From: Agrococcus baldri
GTDB lineage: Bacteria > Actinomycetota > Actinomycetes > Actinomycetales > Microbacteriaceae
DNA length: 64,000 nt
Assembly: GCA_900114805.1 (NCBI GenBank)
Contig: FOZN01000001.1
Coordinates: 682,001-746,000 of the forward strand
Direction of reading: 5' to 3'
Shown here: positions 50,397 to 57,817 of the stretch, in pieces
Numbering within the stretch: the first letter of the stretch is position 1
Layout: each line of letters begins with the position of its first letter
Notes under the pieces: model-generated
What the model saw: only the letters and a program-made list of their open reading frames with translations
Database searches by the model: none
Told to the model about the DNA's origin: nothing
Program-made: the position numbers and the translations under genes

Positions 50397-51638
50397 TCAC
50401 CAGACCGTCTTGACGACCGGGTTGCGGTTGCGGAGGCTCTCGCGGTCGTCGCCGGTCACCTGGTTGTAGATGGTGTTGCCCCAGCCCTCGATCTTCAGGT
50501 AGTGGCCCACCTTCGAGTGGTACATCTCGTAGATCGAGCCGGGCATGCCGTCAGCGGTGTCGCTCCAGTCGCTGATGTTCTTCCCCGTGATCGACTTCAC
50601 GACCGAGTCCTGCCAGCCGGTGTTCGCGCCCTCGCCCGCCCACTTCTGCCAGCCGGTCTTGTTGGCGCCGGATTGGCCGAAGTCCTTCACCGCGCTCCAT
50701 CCCTTCTGGTAGACGTTGGGCTCGATCTTGGTCACACCGTCGGTGACGACGCGCTGCTTCGTGCCGAAGTTTGCGAACATGTCCCGAGCGAAGCCCGCCT
50801 TGTCACCCTTGAAGAGCTTGCCGGCCTTGCCGAAGGGGATGAGGTCGACCGCCGCCCAGGCGACATCGCCCCAGGAGCCGTCGCCGTCGAGAGCCATCAC
50901 AACGGTGAGCACCAGCGTCGCGACGGCGATCGCCGCGGCGATGGCCGCGACGATCGGTCCGCCGATGATGAGCGCGGCGATGCCGACCACCAGACCCGCC
51001 CACTTCAGGATCTCGAGGGCGATGTTGATCCTGCCCTTCCAGTCCTCCCAGGTGGAGTCCTTCAGGTCGTCGCTGAAGGCATCCTCGATCGTCCCGATCG
51101 CCTTCTCCCACGCGTCTTCCCAAGTGTCATAGGCGGTGTCGTACACGCCTGCGGCGTCTTCCCAGTCCTCCCAGGCTGCGAGCTTCGCCTGATCCTTGGC
51201 CTCCTGCTCGGCCTCCTCATCGCTGCCTTCCTCAGGCTTGCCGATGCCGAGGAAGTAGTCGGTGCCGTCCTTGTCGCCGGGCAGGCCGTCGTAGAGGTTC
51301 CACTTGTCGCGCGCGTCCTGGCAGGCGGTGTCGACCTGGGACTTGATGGTGTTCCGCACCTCGTTGCCGTAGGTCTTCAGTGCAGTGCCGAGGGGCTTAT
51401 AGAGCTCAGCAGCGAGCGTGAGCTTGTCGTCGGCGTCGCCGACCTTCTTCCGCAGCGCATCGACGGCGTCACCCTGCTGTCCGTCATCACCGCTGGCGAG
51501 CTCGCGCAAGGTGCCGGCCGCAAGCTCCATCCGGTAGCCGAGCTGCCAGACCTCGTTGCCCTGGGTCCAGATCTCGTCGCCGTCGCCCTCGAACTCGATG
51601 ATCCATCGGCTCTGATTGGTGTATGGCCAATGCGCCAT
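50397..51638 (-). CDS. T7SS-effector / polymorphic-toxin-like protein
   Basis: 413 residues. Residues 1-200 are mainly helical and charged, with several Trp (EIWTQGNEVWQLGYRMELAA; WEDWEDAAGVYDTAYDTWED), like putative T7SS-secretion-signal/WXG-LXG-type N-termini. Residues 209-250 are a long hydrophobic stretch. It is followed by GDVAWAAVDLIPFGKAGKLF, a pattern seen before the toxin part of polymorphic toxins. The last ~130 residues have no recognised catalytic motif. It is 26 bp after the 104-residue helical gene and under the same palindrome-associated promoter. A secreted effector is likely; toxicity is inferred only. Confidence 0.65.
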   Translation of the reverse strand: MAHWPYTNQSRWIIEFEGDGDEIWTQGNEVWQLGYRMELAAGTLRELASGDDGQQGDAVDALRKKVGDADDKLTLAAELYKPLGTALKTYGNEVRNTIKSQVDTACQDARDKWNLYDGLPGDKDGTDYFLGIGKPEEGSDEEAEQEAKDQAKLAAWEDWEDAAGVYDTAYDTWEDAWEKAIGTIEDAFSDDLKDSTWEDWKGRINIALEILKWAGLVVGIAALIIGGPIVAAIAAAIAVATLVLTVVMALDGDGSWGDVAWAAVDLIPFGKAGKLFKGDKAGFARDMFANFGTKQRVVTDGVTKIEPNVYQKGWSAVKDFGQSGANKTGWQKWAGEGANTGWQDSVVKSITGKNISDWSDTADGMPGSIYEMYHSKVGHYLKIEGWGNTIYNQVTGDDRESLRNRNPVVKTVW

Positions 51639-51664
51639 GCTTGTCTCCCTGCCTCGTGCCCTGG

Positions 51665-51979
51665 TCAGCTCTTCGGCGGCTGCTCGCCGCTCTCGAACTT
51701 CGAGGCCGCTTCCTCGTCGAACTGCTCGAACGACTTGTGCAGTCCGTCGGCCGCTTCATGGATGGTGGAGAGCGACTCCACGAGCCTCCCCCGCTTGTAG
51801 TCCCAGCGCGACTCCGACTCGCCTGCCTTGTCGGGGAGCTCGCGACGGTCCCAAGGCTTGCCGATGGCGTCGCGGATCAGATCCGAGCGGTCGCCGGCGT
51901 TCTCGAACTCCTCGATGATGGCGGCCAGCCGGGTCACGAGCCTGCCGAGCTCGTCGTACTTGATCAGCACGTCGTTCAT
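51665..51979 (-). CDS. Small helical T7SS-partner-like protein
   Basis: 104 residues, two predicted long helices: DELGRLVTRLAAIIEEFENA and LVESLSTIHEAADGLHKSFE, joined by a loop with KPWDRRELPDKAGESESRWD. Size, helical hairpin and Trp loop resemble WXG100 proteins or the small partners of LXG effectors. GGAAGG precedes the start; an ATG one codon upstream (51982) is also possible. Directly upstream of the effector-like gene, so a co-secreted partner or chaperone is a reasonable inference. Confidence 0.65.
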   Translation of the reverse strand: MNDVLIKYDELGRLVTRLAAIIEEFENAGDRSDLIRDAIGKPWDRRELPDKAGESESRWDYKRGRLVESLSTIHEAADGLHKSFEQFDEEAASKFESGEQPPKS

Positions 51980-52021
51980 CATGACCCTTCCGTTGTGGGC
52001 AGCGTGCCCGTCGTCCATGCA

Positions 52022-52067
52022 AATCTATGGTGCGCCCCAGTGCCGGCCAATGGGGAGACCTCCCCAT
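52022..52067 (-). promoter_or_regulatory. Palindromic operator and promoter 2 of the T7SS-like locus
   Basis: On the minus strand: ATGGGGAGGTCTCCCCAT (perfect palindrome, complement of 52050-52067), whose last T begins TTGGCC (-35, 52045-52050), then 17 nt to TAGATT (-10, 52022-52027). It drives the 104-residue gene and the effector-like gene, with a leader of about 35 nt. Confidence 0.8.
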
Positions 52068-52093
52068 CAGGCGCTGCGCCATCGGCGCGAAAA

Positions 52094-52115
52094 GGGGGCC
52101 GCTCGCGCGGCCCCC
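52094..52115 (-). terminator. Intrinsic terminator after the WXG100-like gene
   Basis: GGGGGCCGC and GCGGCCCCC form a 9-bp stem with a TCGC loop, followed on the minus strand by TTTT. It isolates the WXG100-like gene from the next promoter. Confidence 0.85.
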
Positions 52116-52129
52116 TCGGCGACAGCGTG

Positions 52130-52426
52130 TCAGCCCGTGATGCTGGCCGCAGCGCCCTCGTCCGTGTCCTGGATCATCTGCGACATGTCACGCAGCGCCT
52201 GCGCCATGCCCTCGACGCCCTTGGCGGCTTCCTTCATGCCCTCGGTCATGTCGGTGTACGAATCCTTGTAGGCACCCGAAGCCTGCTGCGTCTTGAAGCC
52301 GTCCTCGACGAGCTCGTCGACGTAGCCCTGCAGCTTGTCCAGCAGGTCATCGATGTCCGTCTTGCCGGTGTCGAGGTTGGAGGCAGTGCTCTCCATGTCG
52401 TCGTATGATGCGCCGAAGTCAACCAT
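52130..52426 (-). CDS. WXG100-family (ESAT-6-like) protein without the Trp
   Basis: 98 residues, the size of WXG100 substrates of type VII secretion. Two helices (DDMESTASNLDTGKTDIDDL to about 40; MKEAAKGVEGMAQALRDMSQ) flank the turn VEDGFKTQQASGAYKDSY; the Trp-X-Gly is replaced by an Asp-Gly-Phe turn, a variant seen in other actinobacteria. Monocistronic: its own operator/promoter upstream and a terminator downstream. Encoded 94 bp after the EssC-type ATPase. Confidence 0.85.
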   Translation of the reverse strand: MVDFGASYDDMESTASNLDTGKTDIDDLLDKLQGYVDELVEDGFKTQQASGAYKDSYTDMTEGMKEAAKGVEGMAQALRDMSQMIQDTDEGAAASITG

Positions 52427-52481
52427 CGGTCCTCGCCTTTCTCAACTGGGATCGTGGGCCCGGTCTGGACCAACTGCAACC

Positions 52482-52527
52482 AATCTAGGAAAGCTCGCCT
52501 GAACGCTCAATGGGGAGACCTACCCAT
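52482..52527 (-). promoter_or_regulatory. Palindromic operator and promoter 1 of the T7SS-like locus
   Basis: On the minus strand: ATGGGTAGGTCTCCCCAT (one mismatch to perfect, complement of 52510-52527), whose last T begins TTGAGC (-35, 52505-52510), then 17 nt to TAGATT (-10, 52482-52487). The palindrome overlaps the stop codon of the ATPase gene. It drives the WXG100-like gene with a ~50-nt leader. Same layout as the copy at 52022-52067. Confidence 0.8.
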
Positions 52528-55500
52528 GCGCAGCGGAGGCGGTCTGCAGCGTCGAGGACGGCGTGGCCTCGGCGAGCGGCATCTGCGTCATCACGCCCTT
52601 GCCGAACTGCACGAAGATCCCGCGGCCGACGGGCGACTCGCTGCGCTTGATCCGCGGGAACGGCACCTTGAAGACCGATTCGCCGTCGTAGGTGTCCGGC
52701 TGCAGCGCGATGCCCTGGCGGGCCGACTTCCACTCACCGATCGTCCCGCTGCTCGATCCGGCACGGGAGATGTCCGCCTCTCCGAAGAGCACGTGGTCGC
52801 TGTTGTTCACCGCGGACATGAGCCCGCGGAGCGCACGCTCCGCCGGCCCGTCGTTCAGCTGCGCGACGTCCTCGGCGACGATCACGATGCGGCCGGGCAC
52901 GGACTCGTCCACGACGAGCTCGGCGAGCTCCTTGGCGAGCTCCTCGACGTCGTCCGGGCGCACGGCGCTGCGGATCCATGGCCGGAAGTCGGCCAGCTCC
53001 GCGCGGCGGCCACCGAAGTGGAAGAGCTTCACGTCGGGGTCGAGGCGCTCCATCGCGGTGACGAGCGCGCGCAGCGCGTTCGTGCGCCCCGATTGCGGCG
53101 GGCCGACGATGGCGAACGTGCCGACCGGGTCGAAGCCGCGTGCTGCCAGCGTGTCCTCCGCGATCCCGAACACCGGCAGGCCGTCGACGCTGTCGGCCAG
53201 GTCGCGCTGTGCGACGCGCGTCGGCAGCGCCCCGATCTCGTCGACATCGGCGACGCCTGCCGCTCGCAGGTCGGCAGCGATCTGATCCAGCACCTTCGCC
53301 TGCTCCGCCACGTTCGAGGTGCCACCGATCACCGCCAGCTGGGTCTCCGACCCGTCGAGCAGCGCCCGGCCGGCCGGCGACGACTCGTCGAGCACGTCGC
53401 GGGCGACGCCCAGGTAGAGGTAGCCGTTCGGGTCGGCGAGACGGAGCACGATCTTCCTCGAGATGTTGCCGGTCACGCTGCCGCCGACCGAACCCGCCCG
53501 ATCCGCCGCGAGCACGGCGTGCACGCCGAGGTTGCGGCCCTCGCTGAGCACCCGCATGAACATCCGGTAGAACGGCGACCGCGCCGCGGGGATCTCCCAG
53601 TCCTTGCGGAACTCCGGGAAGTTGTCGACCAGCAGGAACACCCGCGTGGCCTTCGGGTCGACGATCGTGCGGTACTCGGCCAGGTTCGCCGCGTCGGCGT
53701 CGGCGAACGCCTTCGCGCGACGGTCCATCTCGCGGTTGAGCGAGCGGAGCAGACGCTGCACGCGCTCGGCGTCGTCGCCGTCGATGATCGAGCCGACGTG
53801 CGGCAGCCGCTCGAGCGCGCGCAGCGAGCCGGTGCCGAAGTCCAGGCCGTAGACCTCGGCCAGGCCCAGCTCCGGCCGCAGACCGGCCACCGTGCCGATC
53901 GTCTTCAGCACGGAGGACTTGCCGGATCCCGACGCCCCGAACACGATCATGGAGCCGTCGCGATCGGCATCGAAGTAGGTGGGCAGCTGCGCCTGCCGCT
54001 CGGGCAGATCGGCAAGGCCCAGCAGCACCTTCCCGTCGCCCTCGAGCGGCTGCGAGACGATGTCGATCGTCGTGTCGAGGTCATCGAGCCACGGTCGGCG
54101 CGGCGCAGGGATCGCGGCGCTGGCCGCCGCGTCGATCATGGTTCGCACGATCCGCTTCTGATCGTTGGGACCCAGGTCCTCGTCCTCGGAGTCGGACTCG
54201 GCGACACGCTCGATCTCCCACACCGCGGTCGATCCGAATCGCAGCTCGGCGACCTTGACCTCGGCGACGACGACCTCGTCCTTGCCCGACCAGCCGCCCG
54301 CATAGGCCGATTGGAACGGCACGAGGCGTCCGGGACCCGTCTTCGCGATGCCGCGACCGGGGATGCTCGGGTCGAACGAGGCTGCGACGGTGTCGTCCAC
54401 GACATCGCGCGAATCCGATTCGTCGGCCATGCGCAGCGCCACGCGCAGGTTGGTGTTGGCCCGCAGGTTGTCCTTGATGACGCCGGCAGGGCGCTGCGTC
54501 GCCATGATCAGGTGGATGCCGAGCGAACGACCTCGCTGGGCGATGTCGACGACGCCGTCGACGAACTCCGGCACCTCCTTGGCGAGCGCCGCGAACTCGT
54601 CGATCACCAGCACCAGCGCCGGAGGCGTCTCCGGGTCCTGGCGCTTCTCGAGCTCGAGCAGGTCCTTCGCCTTCTTGCGATTGAACAGGTGCTCGCGATG
54701 GTGCAGCTCCGCCTTCAGGCTCGTCAGCGCCCTGCGCACCAGGTGCTGGCTGAGGTCGGTGACCAAGCCGACGCAGTGCGGCAGCTCCACGCAGTCGGCG
54801 AACGCGCTGCCGCCCTTGTAGTCGACGAACAGGAACGTGACGCGGTCCGGGCTGTGCGCGGCCGCCATGCCGAGCACCCACGCCTGCAGGAACTCCGACT
54901 TGCCGGCGCCGGTCGTGCCGCCGACCAGTGCGTGCGGGCCCTGAGTGCGCAGATCGAGCGTCATGACGTCGCTCGCGCCCTGTCCCATCACGGCGCGCAG
55001 CGTGCCGGCGCGCTTCAGCCGCGGCAGTTGGGCGCCCGAGCGGTCGATGATGGTGGAGTTCTGGCGCCAGCGGTCGACGACCGCACCCGCATCCGCTGCC
55101 ACCTCGTCGCCGACCAGCGACAGGAACATGACGGCGTTCGGGATGTCGGAGCTGTCGTTGATCACGATGCTCGAGTCGATCACCGGCGCGAGCCGCTTGG
55201 CGAACATGCTCATGTACTCGAGCGAGACCCCCTCCACGACCACCGGGCGCTTCGCCTCACCGGCGCGCACCGATCCGGCCGTAGCATCCTCGAGACCGCC
55301 GGTGACGTCGACGAAGCTGCGGCAGGCCGCGGGCAGTGACTCCACCGTCGGCGCCACGAAGACGCCGTGCACGCCGACATCCGCCCCGCGCTCCAGGATC
55401 TGCGTCAGGCGCGGGCGGTCGACCGGGGCGTCATCGGTGACGATCACGATCACCGACACCGGCGGCTTGGCCTTCCTGTTCTCTGCGGCCCGCGAGACGT

Positions 55501-57070
55501 CGGTCCCGTAGTCCATCGGCGTCCAGGTGTCGTCGAGCGGACCGCGCGGCTCGGCGGCCTTCGTGCGCTTCATCACATGCTCTTCGAGCGAGTTGAGCAG
55601 GGCTGCGCCCGCAGGGGCGGAGTCGGCGAGCGGCAGGTCCTTGAACGGGTTCGTCTCGCTCGTGGTGTGCGGCAGCCACTTCAGCCAGTCGAGCTGCTCG
55701 GTCCAGTCGGCCCCGCAGAGCGCGACTGCCACGACCTCGTTGGGCGCGTGCAGCCCGAAGAGCTGGACGGAGATCGAGCGCAGCGCATCCGCCGCCAGTC
55801 CTCTCGGGCCCGCGACGCCGATGGAGCCGGATGCCGCGAGCGACTCGTACACCGGCACGTCGTCGACGTATCGGAAGCGCTCACGCAGCCGCTCGACGCG
55901 CTCCTCGAACTCCGGCAGGCCCTCGGACTCCTCGGATTCGACGTCGCGGATCGTCAGGCGCGACTCGGCTCGGCACGAGCCCAGCCGCACGCCCAGGAAG
56001 TTCCAGTGCTCCGGCCGCCTCGTCCAGAGCATCGGCCCCAGCCGCATGGCGTGCTCGAAGACCTCGGCGACCGGCGGCGCCTCCTGGTTGCGGATCTCGA
56101 CCTCGATCGGCTGCTCGCGGTAGAAGCGCTCCTCGAGATCCTCGTACTGCTTCTCGAACACCTGCTTCTCATGCAGCTGGCGCCCGCCGGCCTGCCGCTT
56201 CTGGTTGAAGTGGTTCGCGAGGAACATCAGCGGCGTCATCACGGCGATGAGGATCGACCGCGCACGACCCGTCATCGCATACAGCGCGCCGGCCATCAGG
56301 ATCGGCGTCATGAGCATTGGCCAGGGGAAGAGCTTGTCGGTGATCTCCTTCGGCAGCCGCGGCGGCTTGATGGCCTCTCCGGGGAAGCGCGGCTCGACCC
56401 GCGGGCTGCGGTTGAACATCAGCGCGCCGCCGCGCTCGAGCACCGGGTCGTCGCCGGCAGCGTCGAAGGAGCCGGCGAGCTGCACGACGAACTCCGAGTC
56501 GCCGATCGTGAACGGCTGCCCGGGGACGACCGTCAGCCGCATCACGAGCTCGCCGTCGACCAGGATGCCGTTCGAGGAGCCGAGGTCGACCAGCTCGATG
56601 TGCGTGCCCACCTCGATGCGCGCATGGCGCTTCGAGACCAGCGCGTCGTCGAGCACGATGTCGTTGCCCGCGTCGCGTCCGATGCGCCAGTGCCCCTTCG
56701 GCAGCTGGAACTCCTGCCCGCGCAGCGCGCCGCCGACGGCGCGCAGGACGACGACCGCCTCCGGCGCGGTGCCGGATGCCTCCCCGAAGCGCCGCGGGTT
56801 GGCACCCAGGTTCACCACCGACGCATGGAAGCCCGAGCCGATGGCCGCCTCGGCGACCAGCACATCCGGCTGCAGCTCGACCAGCTGCTGCTCCGTGGGC
56901 GGCGCCACCGCGAGGGTGAGGGTGTCGAACTCGCCGAAGGCGATGCTCTTGGCCGGGTCTGCCAGCGCGATCTGCCGCGCGACATCGGCGACGGTCGCCG
57001 TCGAATCGGCGGTGATGACCACGTCGGTGGGATCCACCGTCGGCCGATGCAGCGTCAGCTTGACCTTCAT
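52520..57070 (-). CDS. EssC/EccC-type FtsK-SpoIIIE ATPase with N-terminal FHA domain
   Basis: 1516 residues. Residues 1-90 form a beta-grasp/FHA-like region; a canonical FHA domain is at about 105-198 (WRIGRDAGNDIVLDD, SKRHARIE, LGSSNG), then two transmembrane helices (about 248-287). Three ATPase domains follow: D1 with Walker A GGTTGAGKSE (about 720) and VLVIDEFAALA; D2 with FGASGSGKSS (about 1045); D3 with GPPQSGRTN (about 1325), where Arg replaces the P-loop Lys, so D3 is probably degenerate. This is the motor that selects WXG100 substrates in type VII secretion. FHA suggests control by the nearby kinase. Confidence 0.93.
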   Translation of the reverse strand: MKVKLTLHRPTVDPTDVVITADSTATVADVARQIALADPAKSIAFGEFDTLTLAVAPPTEQQLVELQPDVLVAEAAIGSGFHASVVNLGANPRRFGEASGTAPEAVVVLRAVGGALRGQEFQLPKGHWRIGRDAGNDIVLDDALVSKRHARIEVGTHIELVDLGSSNGILVDGELVMRLTVVPGQPFTIGDSEFVVQLAGSFDAAGDDPVLERGGALMFNRSPRVEPRFPGEAIKPPRLPKEITDKLFPWPMLMTPILMAGALYAMTGRARSILIAVMTPLMFLANHFNQKRQAGGRQLHEKQVFEKQYEDLEERFYREQPIEVEIRNQEAPPVAEVFEHAMRLGPMLWTRRPEHWNFLGVRLGSCRAESRLTIRDVESEESEGLPEFEERVERLRERFRYVDDVPVYESLAASGSIGVAGPRGLAADALRSISVQLFGLHAPNEVVAVALCGADWTEQLDWLKWLPHTTSETNPFKDLPLADSAPAGAALLNSLEEHVMKRTKAAEPRGPLDDTWTPMDYGTDVSRAAENRKAKPPVSVIVIVTDDAPVDRPRLTQILERGADVGVHGVFVAPTVESLPAACRSFVDVTGGLEDATAGSVRAGEAKRPVVVEGVSLEYMSMFAKRLAPVIDSSIVINDSSDIPNAVMFLSLVGDEVAADAGAVVDRWRQNSTIIDRSGAQLPRLKRAGTLRAVMGQGASDVMTLDLRTQGPHALVGGTTGAGKSEFLQAWVLGMAAAHSPDRVTFLFVDYKGGSAFADCVELPHCVGLVTDLSQHLVRRALTSLKAELHHREHLFNRKKAKDLLELEKRQDPETPPALVLVIDEFAALAKEVPEFVDGVVDIAQRGRSLGIHLIMATQRPAGVIKDNLRANTNLRVALRMADESDSRDVVDDTVAASFDPSIPGRGIAKTGPGRLVPFQSAYAGGWSGKDEVVVAEVKVAELRFGSTAVWEIERVAESDSEDEDLGPNDQKRIVRTMIDAAASAAIPAPRRPWLDDLDTTIDIVSQPLEGDGKVLLGLADLPERQAQLPTYFDADRDGSMIVFGASGSGKSSVLKTIGTVAGLRPELGLAEVYGLDFGTGSLRALERLPHVGSIIDGDDAERVQRLLRSLNREMDRRAKAFADADAANLAEYRTIVDPKATRVFLLVDNFPEFRKDWEIPAARSPFYRMFMRVLSEGRNLGVHAVLAADRAGSVGGSVTGNISRKIVLRLADPNGYLYLGVARDVLDESSPAGRALLDGSETQLAVIGGTSNVAEQAKVLDQIAADLRAAGVADVDEIGALPTRVAQRDLADSVDGLPVFGIAEDTLAARGFDPVGTFAIVGPPQSGRTNALRALVTAMERLDPDVKLFHFGGRRAELADFRPWIRSAVRPDDVEELAKELAELVVDESVPGRIVIVAEDVAQLNDGPAERALRGLMSAVNNSDHVLFGEADISRAGSSSGTIGEWKSARQGIALQPDTYDGESVFKVPFPRIKRSESPVGRGIFVQFGKGVMTQMPLAEATPSSTLQTASAAHG

Positions 57071-57085
57071 ATGGCGCCCTTCCGG

Positions 57086-57817
57086 TCAGTCCTGGTTGTC
57101 GTCGGCGTCGCGCAGCGCCGGGTCGTCGAGCAGCGGCAGATCGCTGCGGGTCACCAGCTGCGACGACACCGCGTACTCCACCAGTCGCGCTCGCCGGTTG
57201 CTGGCGAGCTTGCCGACGCCGCCGCGCAGCCCCTGCACGCCCATCCGGTCGAGCTTGTCGCAGACGTTGTCGAGCTTGCGGTTGAACCGGCTCATCGTCC
57301 AGCCGAGCCGGGCCGCCGCTGCGCCGCTGGAGGGCAGCTCGCTCACGCCCACGCCGTCGCGGCTGAGCATCGGCTCGGCGAGGGCGACGATCAGCAGCTT
57401 CTGCAGCTGCGTGAGGCCGACCGGCATGACGGTCGTCTCCCCCGACGAGCGGCGCCGGTGCTCGGTCGACATGGCGAACGAGGCGTCCTGCGAGTGGAGG
57501 CCGAGCTCGTACGTCGTCGGTCCGGCGGTGAAGACGATCGAGCACTCGGAGAAGACGATCGGCAGGCGCGCACCAGGCGACAGCCAGGACTGCACCGCGC
57601 CACCGCCGGAGGAGATGGTCGCCGACAGCCTGGAGCCGAGGTTCGAGAGCCACCACAGGCCGTCCTGGTTCCGGAGCTCGAGGAACTCGCGATGCAGGTA
57701 CTGGTTGTCGTCGACGGTGAGATCGCCCTCGCGGCCGATGACGAACGGCTGCGAGGGGTCGAGCGTGATCCACTCCCCCGCGAACTCGAGCTTCAGCTCT
57801 GGCACCTGCTCAGCCAT
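57086..57817 (-). CDS. FHA-domain protein with possible winged-helix C-terminus
   Basis: 243 residues. The N-terminal ~100 is an FHA fold (FVIGREGDLTVDDNQYLHRE, SNLGSR), though the binding loops are not fully canonical. Residues about 130-225 read as a DNA-binding-type helical domain: LTQLQKLLIVALAEPMLSRD, then AAARLGWTMSRFNRKLDNVC as a possible recognition helix. An FHA-winged-helix protein could be a phospho-responsive regulator, perhaps of the palindromes at 52050 and 52510 (inference). It overlaps the kinase stop by 8 bp and lies 15 bp before the ATPase gene. Confidence 0.7.
   Translation of the reverse strand: MAEQVPELKLEFAGEWITLDPSQPFVIGREGDLTVDDNQYLHREFLELRNQDGLWWLSNLGSRLSATISSGGGAVQSWLSPGARLPIVFSECSIVFTAGPTTYELGLHSQDASFAMSTEHRRRSSGETTVMPVGLTQLQKLLIVALAEPMLSRDGVGVSELPSSGAAAARLGWTMSRFNRKLDNVCDKLDRMGVQGLRGGVGKLASNRRARLVEYAVSSQLVTRSDLPLLDDPALRDADDNQD

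Noticed and set aside
52454-55339. A 961-codon open frame on the plus strand inside the EssC-type ATPase gene
   Set aside because: High-GC antisense frame; product is Arg/His/Asp-rich with no domain, while the minus strand encodes a clear three-domain ATPase with FHA and Walker motifs.
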